A DNA stretch of 29,240 nucleotides from JAJZJT01 sp049964655 (lineage in GTDB: Bacteria > Actinomycetota > Acidimicrobiia > Acidimicrobiales > RAAP-2), in NCBI GenBank assembly GCA_049964655.1, contig JBMFXC010000029.1, positions 1 to 29,240 of the forward strand. The letters are read 5' to 3'. The position numbers and the translations under genes are program-made. The notes below the pieces were generated by a model. The model was not told where the DNA came from and searched no databases. It was given only the letters and a program-made list of their open reading frames with translations. The first letter of the stretch is position 1. Each line of letters opens with the position of its first letter. This document shows, piece after piece, positions 16,704-24,670 of the stretch.

Positions 16704-18946
16704 GGCCGGCTCCCACCGTCGGTACCAGCGCTCCCACCGACGGCCACCTCGCCACTGGCGCCGAGGGGTGACGTGGCCGCCGGTGCCCCGACGGCAGGCG
16801 CCCACCTCGCCGCCGGCACCTCGTCGGTCCCCGAACCGTCAGGAGCCCCGTCGCTGCGGTCGCCCCGGCGCCGTCGGGCGAGGAAGCGCAGCACGCCACC
16901 CCCGAGGAAGTCGACCACCCCCTCCGGGTGCCGGGTGTAGCTGAGGGTGGCCAGGCCGAAGACGACCGGAAGGATCCCCGAGAAGCGGGCGGGGAAGGTC
17001 GCCACCTCGGTCTGCAGGGCGGCGAAGACAAGCCCGGCGACGACAGCTCCCGACACCGACCCGAGCCCCACGATGGCGGCGACCACCAGGAACACCAGGG
17101 AGAACTGGTAGTTGAAGGCATCGGGTGACAACGACCCTTCGAGCGAGCCGTAGAGCGCCCCGCCGACGCCGGCCAGTCCCGCCGACAGTGCGAAGGCGAC
17201 CACCCGCAGCCGGTGGACGTCGATACCAGTGGAGACCGAGGCAAGCTCGCTGCCCCGCATGGCGGCAAGCAGCCGGCCCATGCGTCCCTGGCCGACGGCC
17301 CGGACGACGGCGGCGACGAGGGCCAGCACGACCAGGGCGAGCACGAAGAAGGCATGCGACCCGTTGAAGCTCACGGGCCCGAGCTCGGGCCGAGGGACCG
17401 TGACGCCGGTGGCGCCGTTGCCGACCCAGCTGTTGGGGAACAGCATGTTGTCGGCCAGCAACGCAAACGCCAGCGTCGCCAGGGCCAGAGGCAACCCGGC
17501 CAACCGCAACGTGGGCAGGGCGACGATCACACCCAGCACGGCGGCCACGGCGCCACCGAGCACCATGCCGACCAGGACGGACGTGCCGAAGTGGCTGGCC
17601 AACTGACCCGCCATGAAGCCACCCAAGCCGGCGAAGCTCGCCTGGCACAACGAAATCTGGCCGGACATGCCGGTGAGCAGGGTGAGGGAGACGAAGATCA
17701 CGGCAAAGGCGATCCCCTGGGTCATCGTCACCAGCCAGACGTTGGGCACCCAGGTCAGGGCGGACAGGACAGCCAGACCGCCGACGCCCCAGGCGACGAC
17801 CAGGGTGGGCCGGCTGGTCAACCGGTCCACTGCCCCGTGGACCGGTGACCCGGCCCCGCCAGCCCCGGCCCTGCCAGCCCCGGCCCCGCCAGCCCCGGCC
17901 TCGCCTGGGCTCCGCCGGACGCGGGCCGTCAGGGCACGGTGCCATCCGGCCACCGGCTGACTGGTTCCGTCACCGCTCGGACGAGCGAGAAGGTTGGCCG
18001 CCCGGTACCCCGTGGCCTCGCCCACCAACGCGGTCGGTGGCGGGTCGCAGCCGGCAAGCGGGTCGTCGACCTGGCGCTGACGAGCGAAGGGCAAAAAGAC
18101 CAGCAGGACGAAGAACGGGAGCGACGGACGCAGCCCGGTGGCCAGGATGCCGGCGGGCAGGTAGCCGGCGAGCACCTGCTGGCCGATCCCGAGGCCGATG
18201 CCGGCGACGAGGGCCACGGGCAAGCTGGCGAAGCGGGCGACTACGGCGGCGGCGATCCCCCATATCAGCAGGACGGTGTAGTTCTGCGGGTCGAGCTGGG
18301 CGTAGAGCGGAGCGAGCAGGACGCCGGCCAGTCCGGCCAGGCAGCTCGAGAGGACCCAGGCCACGGCGCTCACCCGCCCGGCGTTGACACCGGCCAGCTC
18401 GGTCATGCGGGGGCTCTCGACCACGGCTCGCATCTCGAGGCCGACGGGTGTGAAGCGGAACACGCCGACGAGGGCGACCACCACCACCACCGTCGCTGTC
18501 GTCACCGACAGCTCGAGCCCACTGATGGGGACCGACGCGATGTGCAGGTAGACGCGCTGGGCGTCGAACACGAGCGAGGGCGGGGCGATGTCGGGCGTCG
18601 AGCCGGCCACGATGAGGGCGACCTGTGGGAGGGCGATGAGCAGGCCGAGGGCGGGAACCAGCTTGACCAGCGGCGACGCCGTGCGGACCCGACGGAAGAG
18701 CACTCGGTCGAGGACAAGGCCGAGCGCGGGTCCGAGGACGACGATGGAGACCAAGCCGGCGAGCCAGCGCGGCCAGCCACCCTCGACGAAGGACACGAAG
18801 GCGAGCGACGAGACAAACGCCTGAGCGCCGAAGGCCAGGTTGAAGACGCCCGAGGCCTTGTAGGTGAGGACCAGCCCAACCGCCATCAGCGCGAAGACGC
18901 ATCCGAACGGGACGCCCGGGATGGCGTAGTCGAGCAGGGTGGTCAA
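16700..18946 (-). CDS. Fused LivH-LivM branched-chain-amino-acid-type permease
   Basis: A single protein of about 748 residues carrying both permease halves, normally two genes. Residues of about 1-315 are LivH-like (YAIPGVPFGCVFALMAVGL, KASGVFNLAFGAQAF); about 400-690 are LivM-like (SLTLLTGMSGQISLCQASF, FALSAGLAGVGGALYGSLEG). They are joined by a linker containing GAGGAGAGRAGAGGA. The C-terminal tail (about 695-748) is Ala/Gly/Pro-rich. I place the start at TTG 18946, which gives a TTGA overlap with the binding-protein stop and begins LTTLLDYAIPGV, the usual LivH N-terminus; an ATG at 19018 would overlap the upstream gene by 76 nt. Transported solute unknown. Confidence 0.85.
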   Translation of the reverse strand: MTTLLDYAIPGVPFGCVFALMAVGLVLTYKASGVFNLAFGAQAFVSSLAFVSFVEGGWPRWLAGLVSIVVLGPALGLVLDRVLFRRVRTASPLVKLVPALGLLIALPQVALIVAGSTPDIAPPSLVFDAQRVYLHIASVPISGLELSVTTATVVVVVALVGVFRFTPVGLEMRAVVESPRMTELAGVNAGRVSAVAWVLSSCLAGLAGVLLAPLYAQLDPQNYTVLLIWGIAAAVVARFASLPVALVAGIGLGIGQQVLAGYLPAGILATGLRPSLPFFVLLVFLPFARQRQVDDPLAGCDPPPTALVGEATGYRAANLLARPSGDGTSQPVAGWHRALTARVRRSPGEAGAGGAGAGRAGAGGAGSPVHGAVDRLTSRPTLVVAWGVGGLAVLSALTWVPNVWLVTMTQGIAFAVIFVSLTLLTGMSGQISLCQASFAGLGGFMAGQLASHFGTSVLVGMVLGGAVAAVLGVIVALPTLRLAGLPLALATLAFALLADNMLFPNSWVGNGATGVTVPRPELGPVSFNGSHAFFVLALVVLALVAAVVRAVGQGRMGRLLAAMRGSELASVSTGIDVHRLRVVAFALSAGLAGVGGALYGSLEGSLSPDAFNYQFSLVFLVVAAIVGLGSVSGAVVAGLVFAALQTEVATFPARFSGILPVVFGLATLSYTRHPEGVVDFLGGGVLRFLARRRRGDRSDGAPDGSGTDEVPAARWAPAVGAPAATSPLGASGEVAVGGSAGTDGGSRP
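17851..17910. repeat. 15-bp tandem repeat encoding the LivH-LivM linker
   Basis: Units cggccccgccagccc at 17851, cggccctgccagccc at 17866, cggccccgccagccc at 17881 and a degenerate fourth at 17896. The length is a multiple of three, so copy changes keep frame. On the minus strand it encodes three GAGGA/GAGRA units between the two permease halves. Confidence 0.88.
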
Positions 18947-20259
18947 CTGCCAGGTACCCCTGGCGGCAACGGGAGCGGGACGACCTTGCCCGAGGAGCTC
19001 GGTTTCTGCGAGAAGCACGCGTAGACGCTCGGCTTCGTGCCGTAGACGGGCACGAAAGCACCGTGGCGGACCTGCACGAAGGTCGTGCAGTCGAGCGGCG
19101 TCGTCCCGGTGTGGGCGACCTTCCAGTCGACGGGTGCGATGGCACCGTGGGCCGTGAAGTCGGTCAGCGAATTGATCGCCGCCACCAGCCGGCTGCGGGT
19201 GACGTCACGGCCGATCATCTTGAGGCCAGTGGCGAACAGGTCGGCGCTCACCCAGCCGGCAAGCGCCGTGGCATTGGGTGGCGTCCCCGGCGCGTACTTG
19301 GCCAGCGCCTTGTTGAAGTCGTCGATGCCCGGGTACCGACCGGGGTAGAGCGTGCTCACCTCGAACGGGGTCTGCTGGAGCATCAGGTAGACGCCCTCCA
19401 TTGCCGAGGCGTTCTGGCTGAGGACCTGCTGGTCGTAGCCGTCGAGCCAGAACTGGGTGACGTTGCCCATGCCGTGCTGCTGGAGGGTCTCCGAAAGCTT
19501 GATGTTCCCGGTCACGTCCATGCAGCTGGCCACGAAGTCCACACCTGCCTGCTGCATACGCGTCACATCGGCGTCGAGCGAGGCGGCCCCGTAGGGGATG
19601 GACATGTCGACGACCGGCGTGGCGATGTGGTCCGCTCGCAACGCGTCGGTGATCCCGACGCACCCCTCGGACGACTGCGAGACGTTGTAGGCGAGCACGG
19701 CGGCCCGGGTGTCCCCGTTGCGCTCGGCGACGTAGGCTGCCTGCGGGATGGGCGCCGTGAAGTCGACGTGGGAGCCGCCGACGCCGAACATCGCCGGGCC
19801 AGCCCACTGGCTGTTGGTGTTCTCCTGCACCCCGAAGGTGGGGACCGCGTGCGCACGCAGGATGGAGGAGCCGGTGAAGAACGGTGTGCCCACGCCCACC
19901 ACGGCGAAGACCTTGTCGGCCACCAACTGCTCGGCGCCGGCCGTGTCTCCCGAAGGCGAGGTGCCGTCGTCGATGTTGGGTGAGTAGACGATCTTGCGAC
20001 CGTCGATGCCGCCCGAGGCATTGAGCTGGTCGAAGTAGATCCGCGCCCCGGTCACGACGGGGGCGAAGTCGGTGGCCGCGATCCCGCTGGAGGAGGCCAA
20101 CGAGCCCACGCGGATCGTGGTCGCCGTCACCCCGTCGGCCCCCCCGCCGTGCGAGACGGCCTGGGTGCCGGCGTTGCCACAGGCGGTGAGCACCGCGGAC
20201 AGCGCGACGACCACCAGGGCTGCCACCACGGCCCGGGGGGCCTTCACCACGGCCACCAT
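18943..20259 (-). CDS. Liv-type substrate-binding lipoprotein
   Basis: A 438-residue lipoprotein. The signal peptide (K6, R9, then AVVAALVVVALSAVL) ends in the lipobox LTAC with C27 as the lipidated residue. The mature part follows the type I periplasmic-binding fold of LivJ/amide-binding proteins: IRVGSLASSSG, VTGARIYFDQLNASGGIDGR, ADKVFAVVGVG. GGAGG sits only 3 nt before the ATG at 20259 as GGAGG-TCC-ATG; the adjacent GTG at 20256 has better spacing and could be the true start. It delivers the solute to the fused permease. Substrate cannot be assigned from sequence; upstream hot-dog hydratases hint at an acyl or organic-acid context, weakly. Confidence 0.88.
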   Translation of the reverse strand: MVAVVKAPRAVVAALVVVALSAVLTACGNAGTQAVSHGGGADGVTATTIRVGSLASSSGIAATDFAPVVTGARIYFDQLNASGGIDGRKIVYSPNIDDGTSPSGDTAGAEQLVADKVFAVVGVGTPFFTGSSILRAHAVPTFGVQENTNSQWAGPAMFGVGGSHVDFTAPIPQAAYVAERNGDTRAAVLAYNVSQSSEGCVGITDALRADHIATPVVDMSIPYGAASLDADVTRMQQAGVDFVASCMDVTGNIKLSETLQQHGMGNVTQFWLDGYDQQVLSQNASAMEGVYLMLQQTPFEVSTLYPGRYPGIDDFNKALAKYAPGTPPNATALAGWVSADLFATGLKMIGRDVTRSRLVAAINSLTDFTAHGAIAPVDWKVAHTGTTPLDCTTFVQVRHGAFVPVYGTKPSVYACFSQKPSSSGKVVPLPLPPGVPGS

Positions 20260-20355
20260 GGACCTCCGCTGCACCACGTCACCACCCCATTTGCTCCCCA
20301 CGGCCGACAGACGCGGCAGCGACACCCCGTCGACCTGCCTCTTCGCACTTGAGCG

Positions 20356-20361
20356 ACTGTA
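20356..20361 (-). promoter_or_regulatory. Weak candidate -10 for the Liv operon
   Basis: TACAGT on the minus strand fits TANNNT and would give a leader of about 90 nt before the binding-protein gene. It lies in the 168-bp gap after the MaoC gene. No convincing -35; otherwise nothing is visible in this gap except the short palindrome CCGCCGGCGG. Confidence 0.25.
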
Positions 20362-20427
20362 CCGCCCGCGCCCGCGATCTCGGTCCCTCCCCCACCCGTC
20401 ACCCGCCGGCGGCACCGACCCGACCAG

Positions 20428-20871
20428 TCACGCCCCGGGGACGACCACCGCGGTCGCCGAGCCGACCACCTTCTCCTCGCCCTCCTCGTTGACCAGACGC
20501 ACGTCGAGGTCGACGAGGTGGTCGTCGCCCGCTTCCCGGAGCGCCGTGACCGTGATGCGCGTCTGCAGTCGCTCGCCGGGCCAGGTCTGCCGGACGAAGC
20601 GGACTCCGAAGCGACGGACGTTGCCGATGCCCACGTAGTTGGTCAGTGCCGTCGCGCACAGGCCCATCGAGAACATGCCGTGGCCAAAGACACTTGGCTG
20701 GCCGGCCGCCCTGGCCTGCACCTCGTCGTGGTGCATCGGGTTGAAGTCACCCGACGCGCCGGCGTAGACGACGAGGTCGGTGCGGGTGAGCACGTGCTCG
20801 AGCACGGGGGCCTGGTCACCCACGTGGAGCTCGGCACGAGGGCGGCTCACTCCGCCGGGGAGTGCAGTCAT
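20428..20871 (-). CDS. MaoC-like (R)-specific enoyl hydratase/dehydratase, HadB-like subunit
   Basis: A 147-residue single hot-dog protein. The hydratase motif YAGASGDFNPMHHDE (about 36-50) carries the catalytic Asp and His, and SVFGHGMFSMG is the conserved central-helix region. Such proteins hydrate enoyl thioesters or dehydrate 3-hydroxyacyl thioesters, often as heterodimers with a partner lacking the motif. GGAGGAA 5 nt before the ATG supports the start. It follows its probable partner (20927-21424) by 55 nt. Fatty-acid, mycolate-type or degradative roles are all possible. Confidence 0.88.
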   Translation of the reverse strand: MTALPGGVSRPRAELHVGDQAPVLEHVLTRTDLVVYAGASGDFNPMHHDEVQARAAGQPSVFGHGMFSMGLCATALTNYVGIGNVRRFGVRFVRQTWPGERLQTRITVTALREAGDDHLVDLDVRLVNEEGEEKVVGSATAVVVPGA

Positions 20872-20926
20872 GGGTTCCTCCGAGGTCGACGGGCCAACAG
20901 GACGGATCCGGCGGGAGCGCGAGCGG

Positions 20927-21424
20927 TCACGACCGGTGGATGACGGTCATCCGCGACGTGGTGACCTCCTCGCCGCCGTCGCGGTCCCGCCAGATGGTCT
21001 CCACCACGACGAAGGTCATCGTGTGCCCGCCCGACTCCTTGCGGTAGGCGTCGGCGACCCGCCCCTCGCCGACCAGCACGTCGCCGGCGAACACCGGCCG
21101 CCGGTAGGTCAGCTCCTGCTCGCCGTGGAGGATCAGCCCGCCGCCGGCGAGCAGTGACCCGAGGAGCGCGGCCACCGGGCTCCCCGGGGGATCGTCGTCT
21201 ACCTGCAGCTCGGGGTACCGCCCGAAGTTGCCCATGACGAACGGGTAGGTCAGCGGTGCCGGGATCCCCGGCAACCCGGCCGCCGAGGCCGCTCTCGGGT
21301 CACGGAAGACGGGGCTCGGGTCCTGGACGGCGTCGGCGAACCGGGCCACGTGCCCCCGCTCGACAGTGATCACCGACCGGCCGGTCGACGTGCCGATCAA
21401 CTGCTCCAACTGGTCGTCGGCCAT
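20927..21424 (-). CDS. FAS1-like/MaoC N-terminal-type dehydratase, HadA-like subunit
   Basis: A 165-residue hot-dog protein of the MaoC_dehydrat_N type: VERGHVARFADAVQDPSPVF near the start, then IPAPLTYPFVMGNFG and GEQELTYRRPVFAGDVL. The D-x-N-P-x-H catalytic motif is absent, as expected for the structural partner of a HadB-like subunit. The ATG at 21424 has GGAGGAG at good distance. Gene order HadA-like then HadB-like matches the usual heterodimer arrangement. Specific substrate unknown. Confidence 0.85.
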   Translation of the reverse strand: MADDQLEQLIGTSTGRSVITVERGHVARFADAVQDPSPVFRDPRAASAAGLPGIPAPLTYPFVMGNFGRYPELQVDDDPPGSPVAALLGSLLAGGGLILHGEQELTYRRPVFAGDVLVGEGRVADAYRKESGGHTMTFVVVETIWRDRDGGEEVTTSRMTVIHRS

Positions 21425-21499
21425 GCGGCTCCTCCCCTGGCCTTGCCGTCCGAGACGATCCCCGGCGTCGAGCGGCCGGCTCGACGAGGCGGGACCCGC

Positions 21500-21551
21500 C
21501 TGCTCCGGCTGACTGCGCCGGCTGGCTGCTCCGGCTGGCTGCTCCGGCTGG
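21500..21551. repeat. 13-bp tandem repeat, 4 copies
   Basis: Units ctgctccggctga, ctgcgccggctgg, ctgctccggctgg, ctgctccggctgg end to end. The unit is not a multiple of three and lies between the murD2 stop and the HadA-like start, so it is non-coding. The rest of this 194-bp gap shows no clear promoter. Confidence 0.92.
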
Positions 21552-21618
21552 TCGTAGGGTGCCCTCGTTTCGCCCCCTCGCGCAAGTGGTGGGTGTGCCG
21601 GCAGTCGTCGAGGAGCGG

Positions 21619-22998
21619 TCACCGGGGCGCCGAAGGGACCGGTTCTTCTCCCAGGGCAGCCTGTCGGAACTGCTCGCTGCGCCGGCCGTACCCGCCTTGG
21701 CCGGCCGGGGTGGGAGCCGCCGGCGAGAAGAGCACCACACCGCCAGGTGGCGTGAGGGAACGGGCCTCGGCCACGGCCGTCGGCAGGTCGACCGCGCGGC
21801 GCACGGTCCACCGCCCGCCACCGCCGTCGAGGATCGGTGCCCATGAAGCCGGGAGCGGTTCGAGCACGACGACCGCCGCCGCTGGCTGCGCTGCGGCCAG
21901 GGCGTCGACCAGCGGGCCCGGGTCGACGCCTCGGTCGTCACCGCCGACCACCACCGTGACCGGCCGACCGGCGAACGTGCGCAGGGAGGCGGCAGCAGCG
22001 AACGGGTTGGAGGCCAACGCGTCGTCCACGTACTCCCGGCCGTCCAACATGCCCACCGAGGTGCAGCGCGATGACAACCCGGCGAAGCCCTCGACGGCCT
22101 TGGTGGCGGCGACCGGCGACGGCGGGCGACCCAGCAGGAGCGAGACACCGGCGACGGCACCACAGAGGTTCCACACGTTGTGGTCGCCGGGGACAGCGAG
22201 GCGGGCAGCGTCGACGACGGGCTCGCCGTCGACCAGCACCGTGCGTCCCGGCGGCCCGACGCGGACGAACCCGGACGGTCCGAACAGGACCCGCCCAGGC
22301 AGCGCAGCCGTCCTGGTGACCGCCTCGTCGCTCGACGCGCCGACAGCGAGGAGGGGAGCCGGTCCGGCCGTGACGAGGCGCAGCTTGTCGCGGTAGTAGG
22401 CGTCTTCGCCGCCGTGCCAGTCGAGGTGGTCCGGCGCGAGGTTGGTCACCACCACCACCCGCGGCGAGGTGGTGACGTCGGTCGCCTGGTAGGAGGAGAC
22501 CTCGACGACGTAGGCGTCGCTCGGCGGACGCCCGTAGAGCTCGGTGACCGGCACGCCGATGTTGCCGGCCAGCGCCACGTCGAGGCCCTCGGCGTCGAGG
22601 AGCGCGGCCGCAAGTGCCGCTGTCGTGCTCTTGCCCTTCGTGCCGGTGACGGCGACCACCGGGAGTGCTGCCGCGTCTTCCAACCACACGGCCATCGCCG
22701 TCGTGACCGTCACGCCGCGGGCTGCCGCGGCGACGAGGACCGGGTGACGACGGGAGACGCCGGGCGAACGGACCACCACGTCGACGGCCTCCCAGGCGAC
22801 CGACCCCGGCGAGCGGACCACGACCGGTTCCCCACCAGGGTCGACTGCCACCGGTGCCCCGGCCGACGTAGCCACCGCAGCATCGTCGACGACCACAGGA
22901 TCGGCACCCCGGCGCCGCAGGAGCTCGACCACGGAACGGCCTTCGGCGCCCAGTCCCCACACGACGACCCGTGAGCGGGCCAGCTCGTCGAGGGTCAC
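21619..22998 (-). CDS. murD2: MurD-type ligase, probable UDP-MurNAc-L-Ala:L-Glu ligase (MurD2)
   Basis: A 459-residue Mur ligase. Residues 10-40 form the N-terminal nucleotide-binding fold (VVVWGLGAEGRSVVE), GTKGKST (119-125) is the P-loop, NLAPDHLDWHG the central block, K205 in DKLRLV the likely carbamylated lysine, and HNVWN the third-domain hinge. Two glutamate-pocket motifs differ from standard MurD: DSKATN is DALASN here, and the terminal SPACAS..(D)-F..FxxRG block is SPAAPTPAGQGGYGRRS. This fits use of L-Glu instead of D-Glu, as in Xanthomonas MurD2. GTG 22998 overlaps the murL stop as GTGA. Ligand choice is inferred from the neighbour and these residues. Confidence 0.82.
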   Translation of the reverse strand: MTLDELARSRVVVWGLGAEGRSVVELLRRRGADPVVVDDAAVATSAGAPVAVDPGGEPVVVRSPGSVAWEAVDVVVRSPGVSRRHPVLVAAAARGVTVTTAMAVWLEDAAALPVVAVTGTKGKSTTAALAAALLDAEGLDVALAGNIGVPVTELYGRPPSDAYVVEVSSYQATDVTTSPRVVVVTNLAPDHLDWHGGEDAYYRDKLRLVTAGPAPLLAVGASSDEAVTRTAALPGRVLFGPSGFVRVGPPGRTVLVDGEPVVDAARLAVPGDHNVWNLCGAVAGVSLLLGRPPSPVAATKAVEGFAGLSSRCTSVGMLDGREYVDDALASNPFAAAASLRTFAGRPVTVVVGGDDRGVDPGPLVDALAAAQPAAAVVVLEPLPASWAPILDGGGGRWTVRRAVDLPTAVAEARSLTPPGGVVLFSPAAPTPAGQGGYGRRSEQFRQAALGEEPVPSAPR

Positions 22999-24467
22999 CG
23001 CGGCGGCACCGGTGCTCGGTCGACCACCGCGGCGACGGCAGCGGCGACTTCTGCATCGGGGTAGGCGAGCTGCGGCTCGGGCGCCAGCACGCGTTCGAGG
23101 TCCCCTGGAGTGACGAGCGCTCGCGCCCGGTCGGCCAGAGCTGCCACCACCGGCGCGTCCCGCCACTCCGGCCGGTCGGCAAGCGCCACCAGCGCGACGG
23201 CCGACTCACGCCGCTCGCCGACGCACTCGTAGGGCTTCTCCGCGTCGAAGAGCGCGGCGAACCCGTCGATCTGCTCCGGTTCGGCGAACAGATCGCGACC
23301 CACGATGCCGGCCACCGCCTCCCGCCCGAGGAACGGTGCCAGCGCCAGTGCCACAAAGCGACACTTGGGGCAGGCACCGCACCAGGTCGGCGGGCCCGCG
23401 GCATCGAGCCGGTAGGCGGCGTTGCAGCTGACGAACCGGTGGTGGTAGCGGTCCATGCCGGCGAACGCCCGGGCGATGGCGAGCTCCGAGTACGGGCGCA
23501 GTCCCGATCCGTAGCGCAGCGAGGGGTCCACGCGTTGCGCCACCAGGGCGGCCAGGGCGCGTTCGAAGACGAGGCTCTTGGAGAACTGGTGGTTGACCGG
23601 TACGCCGTCGACCACCGTGGTCTCCTCGCTCGCCGAGCGCTCCACGGCGAGGACCACCCGGTCGCTCCCGACCAGGGTGGCGGTCGCTACGGCCAGCAGG
23701 GAGACGATGGCGGTGATGGGAACGTGGCCGTTGCGGGCCCCGCGTCGATTGAGGTCGACCAGCTGCGGGTCGAGAGCCCGCCGCGCCACGACGAGGTCGA
23801 AGCCCGCCTCCCGCGCCGCCGCCACCACGAAGGGCTTGGGATTGACGGCGAAGAGCAACGGGTCGAGCGGCCGGAGTGCTTCGGCGAGGACGAAGGAGTC
23901 CTTGCCCCCGCCAACGGGGACGAGGACCCGCCCGCCGGGAGGGCCGGACCGAGACGTCCCGGCCGGCACGAAGCCGGCACCTGCTCCCGTCCCCGTGCCC
24001 CCGATCTCGACGTCGAGCGGGACCCCGATCTCGGCGTCTGTGCCCCCGATCTCGACGTCGAGCGGGACCCCGAGGCCGTTGGCCACGGCGAACTCGCGCA
24101 GTCCGTCGTCGTAGAGCAGCCGGGCAACGGCCAGCTCCTCGGTGGTCACTGGCCGCTCCACCACCACGAACCGGGGGGCAGCCGCCTTGTAGTAGCTGAC
24201 CCCGGAGGCCAGGTGGAGGAGCTCCACGGCACGCTCGAAGGCCGGTGGGACCTCGGAGCCGGTGCGCCAGGCCCCCGTCGGACGGGACTCCGCTGCTCCG
24301 AAGACCACCTGTTCCTCGAAGGAGATCCGCGGCCTACCGTCAAGGCCGCAGAGGGCGTAGCGCAGCCGGAGGCTGGAGGTGCCCGGGTCGAAGTCCCAGT
24401 CGGTCACCCGGAACGTCTCGATCGACCCCGGGTCGAAGCGGCTGGCGTCGCGCATCGCGCCGGTCAT
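22995..24467 (-). CDS. murL: UDP-MurNAc-L-Ala-L-Glu epimerase (MurL)
   Basis: A 490-residue cytoplasmic enzyme that I recognise as MurL, which converts the terminal L-Glu of UDP-MurNAc-L-Ala-L-Glu to D-Glu in an ATP-dependent reaction. Visible marks: DWDFDPGTSSLRLRYAL (23-39), VPVGGGKDS (183-191, PP-loop-like ATP site), ARNGHVPITAIVS (244-256), and the cysteine cluster CGACPKC (363-369). Residues 133-162 contain a 15-residue tandem duplication (GVPLDVEIGGT twice) that is probably an expansion in a loop. ATG 24467 is preferred; ATG 24455 is possible. Coupled to murD2 by GTGA. The pair replaces glutamate racemase plus MurD, or works beside them. Confidence 0.85.
   Translation of the reverse strand: MTGAMRDASRFDPGSIETFRVTDWDFDPGTSSLRLRYALCGLDGRPRISFEEQVVFGAAESRPTGAWRTGSEVPPAFERAVELLHLASGVSYYKAAAPRFVVVERPVTTEELAVARLLYDDGLREFAVANGLGVPLDVEIGGTDAEIGVPLDVEIGGTGTGAGAGFVPAGTSRSGPPGGRVLVPVGGGKDSFVLAEALRPLDPLLFAVNPKPFVVAAAREAGFDLVVARRALDPQLVDLNRRGARNGHVPITAIVSLLAVATATLVGSDRVVLAVERSASEETTVVDGVPVNHQFSKSLVFERALAALVAQRVDPSLRYGSGLRPYSELAIARAFAGMDRYHHRFVSCNAAYRLDAAGPPTWCGACPKCRFVALALAPFLGREAVAGIVGRDLFAEPEQIDGFAALFDAEKPYECVGERRESAVALVALADRPEWRDAPVVAALADRARALVTPGDLERVLAPEPQLAYPDAEVAAAVAAVVDRAPVPPR
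23998..24075. repeat. 45-bp tandem duplication inside murL
   Basis: The segment cccgatctcgacgtcgagcg is repeated with a period of 45 bp (first near 24000, again near 24045) with near-identical flanks. It duplicates 15 residues of MurL (133-147 and 148-162). Near identity at DNA level suggests a recent event. Confidence 0.85.
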
Positions 24468-24612
24468 GGTAGCGGCCGGCGCCGCCAGCCCACTCGCCAA
24501 CGAACGCCCGCCCTCCCGTTCTGACCTGCCCGGTCGTGCCGGGACGGCGCTGCCGGCCTAAGGTCGTCGTCGTACCCAGCGGCCGGGACGTTCGTCGGGC
24601 CGTGGCCGGCAC

Positions 24613-24658
24613 GCCTGCAGACGCCCGAAGGCGTCCGAAGGCGCCCGAAAGCGCAGGC
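24613..24658 (+). promoter_or_regulatory. Structured leader with 10-bp repeats before the aldo/keto reductase
   Basis: Period-10 repeats acgcccgaag/gcgtccgaag/gcgcccgaaa fill 24621-24650. GACGCC-CGAA-GGCGTC (24620-24635) is a perfect 6-bp hairpin with a CGAA loop, and GCCTGC (24613-24618) pairs with GCAGGC (24653-24658) to close the whole element. It ends 2 nt before the Shine-Dalgarno AAGGAGG (24661). An RNA fold controlling access to that site is possible. Confidence 0.45.
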
Positions 24659-24670
24659 AGAAGGAGGAGC

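Noticed and set aside
16700..18946. Frameshift or sequencing error joining livH and livM
   Set aside because: The linker is a clean in-frame repeat with no stop codon or start-like element, so a real fusion is simpler, although read-level confirmation is not possible here.
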